Shown here one piece after another: positions 23,386 through 35,053 of a stretch of 64,000 nucleotides of DNA (its first letter is position 1; each line of letters opens with the position of its first letter). Source of the DNA: Imbricaverruca yamaguchii (Eukaryota; Arthropoda; Thecostraca; Neoverrucidae); assembly GCA_034440575.1 (NCBI GenBank), contig JAOTOL010001500.1, forward strand, positions 1,127,501 to 1,191,500, in the 5' to 3' direction. The position numbers were made by a program, and so were the translations under genes. The notes beneath the pieces were generated by a model. It worked only from the letters and a program-made list of their open reading frames with translations. It did no database searches and had not been told where the DNA came from.

Positions 23386-23872
23386 CAGTGTTAAATTATT
23401 CGTGAAATAGGGTGGAATATACCACTTATTGAACACTCGATCGACATCCCTCTCCAAGAGGTATCGACATCCTGCTCCTTGATGGATGCTTATGAAGTCG
23501 CTCATCAGTCTGACAGTATGTCTCCTTTCTAACAGTATCTCGCTCATCAGTACATGCTCTCGATAAGGTATGGTAATACACGAATCTTCCGTAACACGAA
23601 TTTCAAGAAAATGATGGTCTTTAATGTGATGTGGCATGCATTTCCAGCTTGTAGCATAGGATAATTCTCCATGTCCCGAATGTAGCTCTTCCTAAATTAT
23701 GAATCTGAAAACAGATAATAAAGGTGCTGGCATAGGTACCTACACCATTGGCTCAAGTATGAGTCTGAAAGACATTAAAAGCCTATGTCACTAATTGCAT
23801 GACAAATTTCGACATCTTATTGTGCTCGTTTCGACTTCTCACATCTAACGAAAAACCATTATTTTAACCCTG
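23386..23872. mobile_element. Non-autonomous hAT-like element
   Basis: 487 bases with inverted termini CAGTGTTAAATTATT and CAGGGTTAAAATAAT, flanked by a perfect 8-base duplication AGGTATTT (23378-23385 and 23873-23880). Excising it and one duplication rejoins the LINE frame as TWRYF-KEIINKN. CAG termini and an 8-base duplication are the hAT signature. No coding capacity. Confidence 0.88.
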
Positions 23873-25212
23873 AGGTATTTCAAGGAAATTATCAACAAGA
23901 ATGAATTGCAAACAGTTCCTCCCATGTGTTTTGCTGATAACTCTGGGGCTACCTGTGTAAATGAACAAATACCTGATACATTTAATACATTTTTTTCAAC
24001 GATAGGTAGTGAGTTGGAAACAAAAATGCCTGCGACACATATCAGTCCATTAAATTATCTTACACACCCTAATTATGCAAGCATTAACAATATTCCTTCT
24101 GTTAATGATGCTCAAATTGAAGACATTATTAAGACTTTAAACCCTGTTGGTGGAGGTATTGATAAAATTAGTCCAAAAGTTTTGATTGGAACATCTAGAA
24201 GTATTTTGCAACATCTAACATATTTCTTTAATATTTGTCTGAACACTGCAATATTCCCTGATAGATTAAAATCTGCAGTTATAATTCCTGTATATAAAGC
24301 AGGGAAAATAATAAATTTACTAATTATAGGCCAATCTCTTTGCTACCAATATTTTCGAAAGTACTGGAAAGATTAATACACTTTTGGGTATCATCATTTC
24401 TAAATGAAAATAATGTCATGCACCCATTGCAATTCGGCTTCAGAAAAGAAAACACAGCGCATACATGCCAATTGCTCTGATGCATAACGAAGTAACTAAA
24501 TCCCTTGTAAGTAATAAATTAGTTTGTACTCTGTATCTTGATTTTAAAAAAAGCTTTTGACACCGTCAGCATCAGCATTTTGTTACAAAAATTTAACTTT
24601 ATTGGCTTTAGAGGAAATATATATAAACTGTTAGCCTCATACCTATCAAATAGATCTCAATGAACCAAGATACATGACATCATCTCCCAACCATTACATA
24701 TCACAAAAGGTGTTCCTCAATGTTCGATTCTTGGAGCTCTGCTATTTACTCTATACATTAACGATCTCTGCAAAGTTTCCAATTTGGCTAACTTTTACCT
24801 ATTTGCAGACGACACTGCCGTAACTATTACCGCTAATGACCATTCTCAATTACAAAGTAAAGTAAATGAGTTAATACCCAAAATAATTACATGGTTTCAT
24901 ACCAACAGATTATCTATTAATGCTGAGAAGACTGGATATCAAATTTTTCCAGGAAACCATGTGGTGACGTTGTCTGGGGAAGTACATATCACTCTAAGCT
25001 TGATAAAATTATTAAGTTGCAGAAGCGTGTCATTAGGATTGTTGATAAGAAACCGTACTTATACCATACAAATGAATTGTTTATTAAATATAGAGTTCTA
25101 AAGCTTCTGGACATAGTTGATGAGCAATGTATTTACATCATGCTAGGTTTTCTAAATAAATCATTACCAGCACCTCTTTCTAATATGTTTCAACTTTATG
25201 ACATGGTTGCCT

Positions 25213-27392
25213 AGGGTGTGAATTTTGGGCCTCTCCTGGAGTATGGAGACCTAAGGGCATTTTATTCTCCAGGATTGTGACTGCAAATGTTGAACTTTTT
25301 TATTCTCCGAATGAAACGTGCCAATAATAGATGACATTTTGTTTCCAGGATCTCAGTCGAGCTCCAACAATACAGTTGCAGTTTCCAGTCCATCATACAA
25401 ATTAGAAGCCTGGACAACAGAACAGAAGAGCATGGCATAGCAGGTCATAAGGCATGAAATGCAGGTTGCAGTCAATTGCCCAGGAAGCATATCATGTTAT
25501 ATCAGAATACCTACAACTTTGTGGTGGTTGTTTGGATTGCATTGTGCATGTGTCAAACATATTGCATGTTATGCAGGTGTGTATGAATCTGCAAATATGC
25601 TTGGAATAAATACATTAAATTCTGGCTATACCTATATTTATTTTGCCTGGAAGAACTCATATTGAAGGTGCAAGGAAATGACATGAAGTAAATGTTGCTG
25701 CAAAATCCCACACATTTGTGGTGGAGACCTTGTTTATATCAGATAGGCATGGATCGCACAGTTACAAACTATGTCCTGGCTCAGTCTAAGCCCCAATCAA
25801 GGCCGAAATCGTGGGGGGGGTACTCAGGTAATCGTTGGTGTGCACGATGCCCCCAAATCCGAACGAAACAAAAGCATCGACATAGCATCAAAATAATAGA
25901 GAACAAAATAATGTAAATTTCGGAACTAGTTAATACCTCAGCCTATTACTCTCCAGGATATTTTCACACTGGCAGGACGGCGGCCCAGCACCATCACTCT
26001 GTAACCACAGATGAATCGTCATTCGGCTTGCGCCAACCTCGTCTCATTCTGAATAACAAAGATATGAGGGATTAGGTTTTCGTATGTTTTCAGAATTCTG
26101 TCGATATGACTCTTCAGAAGGAAAGATTGGAATATACCACGATTCTTCTTCATAATTCCGGGAAATACTGGCGTTACACCAAAAAATCTCCATTACGGAA
26201 CCTCTTGTATTGCTGCCATATCTTGCCACCATAGTGAAACTCGAAATATGCACAATGACGTCAAATACTCACATATCGGACCCGATGTCCTGTTCTCCAG
26301 CCGCATTCCAATCGGAGACTATCGGAGAACGTAATTCTGGACATCTCAGACCGTTTTCAGTAATTCTGTTTATTTCACGAAATAGAGCATTCAATTTCGA
26401 ATTGAAATGCATAAAATAGCACCAACTAGCGAACTTCATTGATGGCAGAAGACCTATTTTTGAGAGCCATGTAAATGCTTAAACAAATGCAAAAGACCTT
26501 GGGTTACTTTGGTATGAATTCCACCTCAATTCGCAAAACTACAGTAACCCATCAAGAGAAAAGCATCTGAATAGTAGTTTTATCACTTCAGCAACTGCAG
26601 TAACTGTGCATGTACGGAGTTTAAACGTTCTCCGGGCCATTTATGGTCACAAATAGACGTCATTTAAAATAGTTACGAAAATCTATCATTTTATCATTTG
26701 ACCACCCTTGGGATACGTCGCCGTTAGGACAGGACGATATCAGTACTAGAGTAGGAGAATTAACAAATGATTGGGGCGGTCTCGCCCGATTCATGTTTTC
26801 ATCTAGGATAAAGACAACGTAATTTCATGATTAGGAACATATATCTTCAGTGTATTGATTCCCATATAACTGAAGAAAAAAGGTAACACCGTATTGACGT
26901 ATGAATTCCTATTACAGGCGACAGGAATTGAGGTCAAGCAGCGGTCTTGAAATTGTGTAAATGTTGCAGTCATGTTTACACAGCGACCACACTTTGACCG
27001 CGCCTTTCGCCTCGCTGCTTTGTCCCCTTCCCTTTGTGCGAAGATCTTTGTCTCGATTGGTTGGGTATACTCGGGTTGAGACAAAGTTTTGAGAGCTTTC
27101 CGGAGAAAAACCTAGTAAGTGGGAGTGAATTAAGTGGGCGTGATTGAAGTGACTTAGGGTCCAGTAAAGGGGTGTAAGTATGCTTGTAACTAAGCGGCTT
27201 GTATGCTTTTCAGCAATCATCTTTTTTTGGGCTCCGACACCAGTAGCTTTCTGTTTTTTTAGGAGGGGGTCCGAGGCAATTTTTTTTATTCTCCGACTCC
27301 ATGGGCAGGAATATCTTCTTTTTCTTGGAGGGCTCCGATACAATTTTTTTATTCTCCGACTCCAGGTCAGCGAACCACTTTTCCTACGCTGT
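25213..27392. mobile_element. 2.2-kb DNA-transposon-like insertion
   Basis: It interrupts the same LINE between MVA and SEL. Flanks GGTTGCCT (25205-25212) and GGTGGCCT (27393-27400) form a likely 8-base duplication with one mismatch. Inner ends resemble each other when inverted: AGGGTGTGAATTTTGGGCCT and ACAGCGTAGGAAAAGTGG, both followed by CCTGGAGT-NN-GGAGA. Subterminal tandem pieces TTTTTTTATTCTCCGACTCC recur at 27284 and 27344. No transposase frame is recognised. Confidence 0.65.
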
Positions 27393-27599
27393 GGTGGCCT
27401 CAGAGTTAGACAACATTTTCAAATACCCTTTTCTGATATCAATTATAGAATGTTTTCATTACCCTTTATTGCACCAAAAGCCTGGAATAAAATAATCTGC
27501 TCTCACTTCCACAGGATTGATGATGTACCTAGGAGTAAAATGATCTTGAAGAAACACATCAGACAATACATTATTAGAAAATATGAACTTTTTCAATAA

Positions 27600-29019
27600 T
27601 ATGTTTGGTAATGTGCTATGCGTGGTGATCTGGTATCATTCGGACATTTTCGTTTATGAAACATGTTTTCTTTTCTTTCTTCTTCTTAATACTTGGTCGT
27701 CCTTTCTCCTTAGTGTAGTAGTAGTTTAGGAAATGCGTGTGCAAGGTTATGATTTTGTATTATTTCCCCATTAACGCCTATAGCAGTTATTTTCGTGGAG
27801 CCCTCGAAGACGTTACTAGCCTTGCTAATTGTCTGAGAGGGCTTCAGGAACATCTTTTACTAATATCTGGTGGCGGGATCTGTCTAGCAAGAAACAGTAG
27901 CGGTGAGTGGTGTGACCTGCCTTGATTTGCTTACCATGACCTACCTCTCACCCTTGGAATTTAACGTAATTAGGTCGCACGGGCATTGAAGGGCACTCCT
28001 GCCTACCTACTAATGGGTAGGGGAATTTGATTTTTTTTTAATTTAAAAAAGGTGGCAGGAGCAGAATGTTACTGATCAGACAGGGGTTTGAAAATGGCTT
28101 ACCCTGGGTCTTGTCTGGTATATGCCTTCATGTATAGTGAGTCATATTTATTCGTAACTTGTGTGCCCCTATAGCTGCCACAATGCCTGGGCAGCAATGA
28201 AGTAGTCCTTTTTGTACACTAGTATATCTTAGATTCATGAGCATGAACATGAACGACACCCTATTATGGCAGTTGCCTGGTCCGCTAGCGATGGCAACGG
28301 GCTGGGCGGCTAATGCTTTGCCTCAGCTCATGGCGGAGCGAGAGGATTGGAAAGGTGTCTAATTTTCCAAGGAATGAGATCTAACCATGATTTTGAGGGA
28401 GCTGTATTAATCTTGCAGCTAGGTTTACAGATATCCATATTTGTTGGTTGAGGGCATGATGCACCACTCTTGAATTACTTTGGTCACATATTTGTTATTA
28501 ATTTGGTGACTAGCTTATTATAACATCTAACTGGGCTTCGGTGCAGTTGCCCGACCTTCAATGCACATAATTGTCAAATGTTGGGAATTGTAATACATGT
28601 TTCGGTGATTTGCTTGTATTGCGAGTGCGAGATGCTCACACGCATCGACCAAGCAAGAGTGCGAGTCCTAAAAGGCATCGACACGGGGAACGAATTGCCA
28701 GGCAACCCAGCGCGCGACCACGGTCAACGATTGCGATTGCCACAACAATGCAGAGCGAGCCGACGTAACCAGAGCGTGCGGCATCGGTCTGCACAAGCCT
28801 GCGTGGAACGGCCGTCAGCCTGCACCAGCTGCTGGCTGACTGGGTCACACGCGGACTCCACGCTGGATCACCGCGCCTACTCCTCCGAATGTCTGTACAC
28901 GTGCCGGTGCCGGTGGTCACCTGGTGGATGTCACTGATCGTCCTGCTGCCCAGCTGTATGCCCGGTGCGCATCGCTCGCTGTCTCTGCGCTGAAGTTGGG
29001 ACTCGCGGTTGCACGGCCG
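27600..29019. other. No gene seen
   Basis: AT-rich to 28560, then GC-richer. Frames of 94-119 codons at 28578-28937 overlap on opposite strands and show no domain. Confidence 0.35.
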
Positions 29020-29033
29020 ACAGTGGTGGACTG

Positions 29034-29209
29034 GGGGCGGGGATGGCCGAGTGGTTAAGGTGTCGGGCTATGGGTACCAAAGGTCCCGGGTTCGACTCTA
29101 GCGCCGCTCAGAACATTTCCCAATCCCGCGGCCCACCGGCGAAACAGTGTGGGCGGCGCCATTAGCCGTGAATGTGCATAAAGTGTGTCGTGAACCAACC
29201 AATAAACAA
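29034..29209 (+). mobile_element. tRNA-derived SINE, copy 2
   Basis: Same element as 10539-10712, with about four substitutions. It has the same A box and a B box GGTTCGACTCT. Flanked by a perfect 14-base target-site duplication ACAGTGGTGGACTG (29020-29033 and 29210-29223). The near-identity of two copies 18 kb apart points to recent activity of this family. Confidence 0.95.
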
Positions 29210-29223
29210 ACAGTGGTGGACTG

Positions 29224-29555
29224 TGTAACATGCAACCAAACGGTGTTGTGTGGCTGACTGTGGGGGACTGTGAAACGAGTAACCAGGCGGTGTTGTGTGG
29301 CTGATGCTGGGGGACTGTGAAACGAGTAACCAGGCGGTGTTGTGTGGCTGATGCTGGGGGACTGTAATGAGTAACCAGGCTGTGTTGTGTGGCTGACGCT
29401 GGGGGACTGTAATGAGTAACCAGGCTGTGTTGTGTGGCTGACGCTGGGGGACTGTGAAACGAGTAACCAGGCGGTGTTGTGTGGCTGATGCTGGGGGACT
29501 GTGAAACGAGTAACCAGGCGGTGTTGTGTGGCTGACGCTGGGGGACTGTGTAACC
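29224..29555. repeat. 45-47-bp minisatellite
   Basis: About seven units reading GTGTTGTGTGGCTGATGCTG, GGGGACTGTGAAACGAGTAA, CCAGGCG. Two central units lack a couple of bases (GACTGTAATGAG). The array abuts the SINE duplication. Ser/His/Pro-rich frames on the - strand through it are repeat artefacts. Confidence 0.9.
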
Positions 29556-29964
29556 ATGTAGCATGTAGCGATTGTGTGCAAGAAAGGAAAACCTCCGCTC
29601 CGCCCCCTCTGCACATGGCGAGAGTGGCAAGACCCATGCTTGGTGAGAGAGCCAAGTGTGCAACGAGGAAGTGATCTTGTCTGGAAATGTCGAGAAGCTT
29701 CCAGATATTTTTGTGGTGTCACATTTTGATACACGCCTCGATTGCTCAACATCATATCCTATCACTGCCGTGCAGCGCTAATCACTTCTGGATAAATTAG
29801 AAATCGGTGTGTCGTGTAAAAATCATATCTAGGACGCCTACCAAATCGAACCGCCGGCAAGTTGTGCTTTTCACAATCAATTAACGATTTTACTACTTGA
29901 TGCAATGTTTAAGCCTGCAAAATTCATCCGCTTTTCTTGATCTTCTTAAATGTGTCTTTTCGCA
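29556..29964. other. Upstream flank, probable 5' intron
   Basis: AT-rich DNA ending in a pyrimidine-rich tract and TCTTTTCGCAG (acceptor AG at 29963-29964). It is probably the end of an intron in the 5' untranslated region of the FAM120-like gene. The upstream exon is not identified. Confidence 0.4.
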
Positions 29965-30137
29965 GGGGTTAAGCCCGAGCACGACGGGCGCAACGGCAGC
30001 CGTTGGTAAAGGAGCGTTGAGAACGTTTGGACATGTTTTGACTACAACTACTGCTCAAGGATATTGAATTTATCGCACACAGCCTGAAGCGCATAATTCG
30101 CGGCTGTGATCACCAACATCGGGAATAACGCATCGAC
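29965..30137 (+). promoter_or_regulatory. Probable 5'UTR exon of FAM120-like gene
   Basis: It starts after the predicted acceptor at 29964, is GC-richer than the sequence before it and leads directly to the ATG at 30138 (context CATCGACATGG). An alternative is a TATA-less promoter in this stretch. Confidence 0.4.
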
Positions 30138-31976
30138 ATGGGTATTTCCGGCCTGGAAACTTTCTTGGAAACCCATGGTTTAGCACCGAAACTACATGTT
30201 TCCGAAGTTGTATCCTCTTTCCTGACATCGAATCCAGGATTGCTGAAGCTCGCTGTGGTCGACGGAAACAACTTGGCTAGATTCCTTGCAAAGGAAGATC
30301 CCCTGCGGGGCGGGCAGTGGCTCAACCTGCACGTTCGTCTCCAGACATTCGTGCGAAGAATTCAGCGTCGCGTGGGCAAATTAGCCGTAGTCTTTCACAC
30401 GAGTGGAGCCGTCGCCTCGAGGAGGTACAATCTAAGAGGTCATGTGAATGATAAAATCACCATCATGGAGACGCTGAAGAAAATGGAAATGGAAAATCAG
30501 CATGCACTCTCCGGCGATCTCCAGGAGGTTCCCCAGACGGCCGTGTATGAACTGCTGCCGATTATGCTGAAGAATATCAGTGCCGATGTCGAGATTGTGC
30601 ATTCGTATCACGCGGCCGATGGGGTGGCTCACTTCGCGAAGCGCAACTCAGCCGTCCTGATACTCGGCCAGAACACTGATTTTCTGATGTACGACATGGA
30701 CAGTGCCTATTTATCGCTGAAACACCTGGATCTCGACACGTTCACCACCGTACACTACGATCGAAAGCTGTTGGCAGGGTTCCTGGATGTGCCTGTCGAC
30801 CGCCTGCCACTACTCGCCACTCTGAGCGGAAGCACCAGCGGCGCCTACCCATGGGAAGAGTTGAAAGACCTCCATTTGAGCGTGGTCGGGGTTCGTGCAC
30901 CCGGGGTTGGCCGTCAGCGTGGCGGTCGAGCGCCGTATGCTGGACACCGGAGACCTCGTCTTGCCGACTTCATCCAGCCACTAGCTAGGCTGTGCAGGAA
31001 AGCGAGCGGACAAAGCGGCGAAGAGCTTGCTACGTCCATCCATGTGTTGACCGGGGTACGGCTGTCTCCGAGGCTGATTCAGGAGAGCTTGGATGTGTTT
31101 CGACTTTGTGAAGTGGAGGTGGAGACCGGAAAGGAAGGGCGAGTCGAGGTGGAACCCCAATTGGCGGAAACGGTGAAAGCAAGGTCAAACGGCGGCCAAG
31201 GGACACGGTTCCTGCTGCGCTTGATGTGGGGCTTCGCGCTTACAGATGAGCCGTCCTACCAGGACTTTGTCCGGTATTTCCAGAAGGAACTCCACCCCAA
31301 GTCGTCGATGGAAGTCTTCAACGGGCTCACGATGGCAGTGTTGAGCGTTGCTCTTCCAGCATTGCAGCTGAGCGTCGTGGCGTTCCACGACATATGGAGT
31401 GACAGCGATCCCGTGGAGTTTGTTCCGACCGACCGGCTCGCAGGCATACCTGTCCTGTGCCTGAGCGACCTGTGGGGCGCGGACGGCGCGGACGGCGACG
31501 GCCACCTGCGCTGGACCACCTTCTGCCGAATGGTGGACCCGACGTGGACCGTGGACGCGGTGCGATCGCTCGAGCGGCGGCTGGTAGTGCCGGTGGCCGT
31601 GCTGCGCTACCTGCAGCGGTACGGCGAGCAACAGCCGCCGGCGCCGCTCCGAGAGCGCGAGACGCACGCATTCCTGCTGACCGCCATGTCCGGCCGGCTG
31701 ACCCTGGACGAGGTCGACGACACGCCGCTGCACGGCATTACGGTGCGCGTCGTGTACGCCACCAACCTGTACATGCGCGGCGTGCTGGCGGTGCTGCACG
31801 CGCTGACCGTGTGCGGCTGGCCGCTGGCCGCCGCCGACGCGCTGCCCACCGCCTACTTCGACGGCCGCGTGTACGACGACATCCTGCACCGTCTCGAGTC
31901 GGAGCGGCCCGAGCGTGTGGCAGCCGATCCGGCCGCGTACGCCCACGTCTGGCGCATGGTGGCCGGCTCGCCGTAG
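30138..31976 (+). CDS. FAM120/asteroid-like XPG-fold protein
   Basis: A complete 612-codon intronless frame. It begins MGISGL, the XPG-type N-terminus. The N-terminal half resembles constitutive coactivator of PPAR-gamma (FAM120B) and asteroid proteins, with VVDGNNLAR (Asp42), GGQW (58-61), LGQNTDFLMYD (177-187, Asp181) and DRLPLLATLSGS. Active nucleases of this fold need several acidic residues. Here the second motif reads VVFHTSGA (His87 in the usual Asp position) and the helical motif reads HAADGVAH without the Glu residues, so catalysis is unlikely; a protein- or RNA-binding role fits the family. The C-terminal half is GC-rich at third positions. 612 residues is shorter than vertebrate FAM120B and close to asteroid homologues. 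Intact frame argues for a working gene; a domesticated retrocopy is possible. Confidence 0.88.
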   Translation: MGISGLETFLETHGLAPKLHVSEVVSSFLTSNPGLLKLAVVDGNNLARFLAKEDPLRGGQWLNLHVRLQTFVRRIQRRVGKLAVVFHTSGAVASRRYNLRGHVNDKITIMETLKKMEMENQHALSGDLQEVPQTAVYELLPIMLKNISADVEIVHSYHAADGVAHFAKRNSAVLILGQNTDFLMYDMDSAYLSLKHLDLDTFTTVHYDRKLLAGFLDVPVDRLPLLATLSGSTSGAYPWEELKDLHLSVVGVRAPGVGRQRGGRAPYAGHRRPRLADFIQPLARLCRKASGQSGEELATSIHVLTGVRLSPRLIQESLDVFRLCEVEVETGKEGRVEVEPQLAETVKARSNGGQGTRFLLRLMWGFALTDEPSYQDFVRYFQKELHPKSSMEVFNGLTMAVLSVALPALQLSVVAFHDIWSDSDPVEFVPTDRLAGIPVLCLSDLWGADGADGDGHLRWTTFCRMVDPTWTVDAVRSLERRLVVPVAVLRYLQRYGEQQPPAPLRERETHAFLLTAMSGRLTLDEVDDTPLHGITVRVVYATNLYMRGVLAVLHALTVCGWPLAAADALPTAYFDGRVYDDILHRLESERPERVAADPAAYAHVWRMVAGSP

Positions 31977-32440
31977 CGCGAGAAACGTGCACCGGCCAAG
32001 GTGTTGTCCACACCGTTGTCCGCGCCGTTGTCCGCGCCGTTGTCCGCACCACACCGTATTGTCGGCTGCCCGTGATCGACACGCGGGTCGTGGGAGAACG
32101 GGTGTCTCGAAGATCCGCCGTCGTCATTAAATTGATCATGGGAGATTATATATATTCGGAAAATGACCACTTGTATTGCGTCGAGTCAGTTAGTTAGTTG
32201 TTTGTGGGTCAGTATTAGTTAGTTATAGGCTTTAGGACGCATTGACCGCAACTTGTATGTAACGCCCAGATCAATACAACTGATTTACACGTCGAAATAT
32301 CGCACATGCTAGCTAGTTAATCTTGCAGAATATTAGTCAGTATAATGAACTGTACATGAAATAAGGTATGACAACATTCAACGTTTTCAACGTGATACGT
32401 ATATTACTGAAAATTATTTTCAGCGAGGTAATAAAAAGTC
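31977..32440 (+). other. 3'UTR of FAM120-like gene
   Basis: After the TAG at 31974-31976 comes a short tandem GTTGTCCGC/ACC repeat (about 32001-32050). Candidate polyadenylation signals are ATTAAA at 32127 and AATAAA at 32430-32435. The end site cannot be fixed from sequence. Confidence 0.4.
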
Positions 32441-32470
32441 GCCCAGACCGAACAATATCCGAGGCGTTGC

Positions 32471-32680
32471 CTAAAACTTCACTGAGTGACAATGACTGAA
32501 AACGTCCCATATAATGTGGTTTGACGGATTGTATGTCCTCATCGCTAAAATGCTATTTAACGAATCCGTAAAAATAATGTGAAGTAGATCGTCTGATACT
32601 TCAGTGCAACATAGAGCTTTCAAAATGACAATCAGCTCGGAAGAATACGCAGACACATGTGAAGTGAAAAGGAAGGAAAC
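32471..32680 (-). pseudogene. LINE RNase H fragment
   Basis: The - strand frame reads YSSELIVILKALCC, IIFTDSLNSILAM and NPSNHIIWDV. It aligns with the RNase H region at 63376-63560 (YTSELVAINKAL, VIYSDSLSSLLAL, NPVVQDLL). The domain is truncated and lacks the C-terminal H-x-G-x-E-A-D part. Confidence 0.8.
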
Positions 32681-32681
32681 G

Positions 32682-33191
32682 CTTCTAACCACAGTACCTG
32701 TAATATAAGCGCGTAATATCGGCTTTCTTTGTGGAGGCGGGGGATGTGTCCACTTCCGGTGTGATCAGTTCCCAGGGAAGCGTTGAAATGGATTCAGTCC
32801 GTTGAACTCCCTGGAGCCGGAGACCGCTCTCAGAAAAGAAGTCGCATTTTCACTCACTCTCACTGTGTTCGTTTGAGAACAGTGTTAGTGTCCGGTGGAA
32901 AAATACATGGGCGTAAGCTGCGTGGTTCGTAGCGTTTCCTTTCATATTTCCTCATTTCTTCAAACACCTGACTTAACTGTAGCTGTCGCTCAATCGGCGA
33001 TGTACTTGAGCCACATGGTCATATGGCGAAATCATCAACATACAAGGATCGCCCAACGGCCACAGGAAGTGAGTCCCCAATGTCGTTGATCATTACCGCA
33101 AAAATGGTCACACTTAAGATACTTCCCTGTGAAACACCGTTCTCTTGAATGCACCGATCCGATATGCAGTTGACGAATCATACACGAAAAG
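32682..33191 (-). repeat. 510-bp repeat copy 2
   Basis: Near-identical to 228-737. Here the RT reading continues beyond 33191 into more RT, so this copy is longer toward its 5' side. The shared 3' boundary at 32682 directly abuts the RNase H fragment. Confidence 0.8.
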
Positions 33192-33576
33192 AGCGTTTTG
33201 CAAGGAGCTGTAAAAAAGTGCCAATTTTTCCTCGAATTCCATACTTGTGGATCTTCAACAGGATTCCCCTACGCCACGTGGTGTCATAGGCCTTTTCGAT
33301 GTCAAAGAACGCAGCGCCCAGATGTCGCTTCCTATTTAAAGCGAGGCGCATTTCTGTGTCCAGTGCTAATATTTTGGGCAATGATAATCCTGTTTTTGCA
33401 AAAACCATACTGCGTGTCTATGAAGATGGTTCTTTCTTCTAAAAACCAGGACAGGCGTACATTCATGAGTTTATCCATTAGTTTACCTAATGCATTTGTG
33501 AGAGAGATTGGGCGATAATCTAACGGATCCAGGCCGCGTTTCCCATATTTCAAGAGTTGGACCACAGTATCTTGGC
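33192..33576 (-). pseudogene. Jockey-like LINE RT N-terminal part
   Basis: - strand blocks: GLDPLDYRPISLTNALGKLM and TQYGFCKNR in one frame, then LALNRKRHLGAAFFDIEKAY and DTTWRRGILLKIHKYGIRGK in another. These are RT motifs 1-3 including the first catalytic Asp (FDIEKAYD). The frame shifts near 33400 and the element ends where family F starts at 33577. Confidence 0.85.
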
Positions 33577-34993
33577 CAGCATTGGAAAAGTGTCCCTTTT
33601 TTGGAACTTTTGCCATCCAAAGAATTATTCACTCCTAAAATAAATAAACTCCTTGCATTTATGGATGAAGACATGCTTAACTCACAATGTACAGCTAGAT
33701 GTCCTTATACAATAGTGATAAGTTGGATGGAGATTAAGCAGCATGCTATGGGTCCTAAACATTTGGTGATCTATGGCTGATAATAAGATCCTCCAGTCCT
33801 ACTCCTAGTAATCATTATACGATAAAAAGATCCTCTTCTAGTCCTAGTAATCATTATACTGTTCGGTCACATTGGGTCCACAACCACATATACTTTCCAA
33901 CATATTTGAGGAAAATGCACATTTGTTATTTCAGGTCATTTGTTTCAGGTTAGGAAAATGCACCTTACTACCACTGATCATTCCATATTCCATAACATTC
34001 CACAGCATTCCATTTGTGCATGATGTGTAATTGTCTGGTGCAGTGCAGGTTAATTCATAATCAGCCACCCATGCCTTCATGTGTATGTTCTTCATTTATG
34101 AAAAACCTCAGAACAGAGTCCAGATGTCCCAGAAGAATGTATGGCTGAACACTGATAGCCAGAGTGGTATCCACACAACTGGGAAGCCGCAAAGGGTAGC
34201 ATTTCCCCAAAATACCAAAACTATCGTCGATGAGCCACGTTTTACCATGGCATAGGAATTTTCATGGGCATTATTACTTGTCCACAAGACAAGTTTTACG
34301 TACATTTTACCTCCATGAAGCATACAAAGGTATTAGGTTTTGCTAAGTTATGTTAGATTCCAAGGTTGTTTTGTAAGTTAGACAATTATCAAATTTCTGA
34401 TTTGCAAAAAAAAAAATATAATTAAGCCATCGTCCAGTCTGGCATAGGCTAAGTTAGGTTAGAATAGGTTGTTTAGTTTGAATTTTTTAGGAAAAAAATT
34501 GTTTGGAAATTTTCCATTAAAAAAAATTGCTTGCTTCCATCCAGAGCTAGGCTGCATCTTTTTTCTTCATTTTGAACATTACGTCTCATGCTACGTTGCC
34601 CAACCAACTCCAAGCCACTTTTTGGGTGTCATCTTGCTACCCAACTGCACTTGCCAAAAAATGTGTGGTTGCATCATGTAGGTGCATAATGATCATGTGC
34701 ACATTCATAAGCATTTCATTAAAAAAAAGATCCCAAGATAACAAATCACCTTCAACTGCAAATTTATCCTTTCACAAAGCCAGAGGGACCAGAAATGTTA
34801 AAAGTATCATGGTATTCAATAGAGGATGGGGACAGGATGCACCTAACAATTCCCTGAACATTTCACGAGTGCACAAATAATGCTTGAATGCATGCATATG
34901 TATGATATCTGCAAAGTATATGCGCACTTAAGACGCCCAGCTCTGTTTGACAGAAAAACATTCACCATTTAAAACATGGCAAGTGAAAACAGG

Positions 34994-35053
34994 TTGGTTG
35001 GTTGGTTATTGGGGTTTAAGGGCGCATCGACTGCAGAGGTCATGCAGCTCCCC
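34994..35053 (-). mobile_element. 60-bp truncated retroposon with TSD
   Basis: Flanked by a perfect 13-base duplication AAGTGAAAACAGG (34981-34993, 35054-35066). The family F paralogue near 41457-41475 lacks it, which is a clean empty site. Read on the - strand it is a short body (GAGCTGCATGACCTCTGCAG onward) ending in AACCAACCAA. The same fragment occurs at 2872 and 60862. Confidence 0.85.

Larger units (their letters stand above)
22250..27599 (+). pseudogene. CR1/L2-like LINE, broken by two insertions
   Basis: Endonuclease: VLHINARSLKNKF near 22310, then after a frameshift the 22397-23385 frame with SETWLKKDL, a degraded metal site (ARDFNYN for GDFN) and SDHFQVF. The RT follows in pieces: GGGIDKISPKV, then a frameshifted NYRPISLLPIFSKV, QFGFRKENTA, GVPQCSILGALLFTLYINDL and LFADDTAV (24802-24826). 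The C-terminal block IRIVDKKPYLYHTNELFIKY ends at 25212 and resumes at 27393 with VASEL, INYRMFSLPFIAPKAWNKII and RSKMILKKHIRQYIIRKYEL. Insertions occupy 23386-23872 and 25213-27392; removing them restores the reading frame at the first junction. Clade assignment is approximate. Confidence 0.85.

Noticed and set aside
29055..29765. Ser/His/Pro-rich frames on the - strand
   Set aside because: Translation of the 45-47-base minisatellite and adjacent SINE.
31185..32054. 289-codon frame on the - strand
   Set aside because: Shadow of the FAM120-like gene in its GC-rich half.
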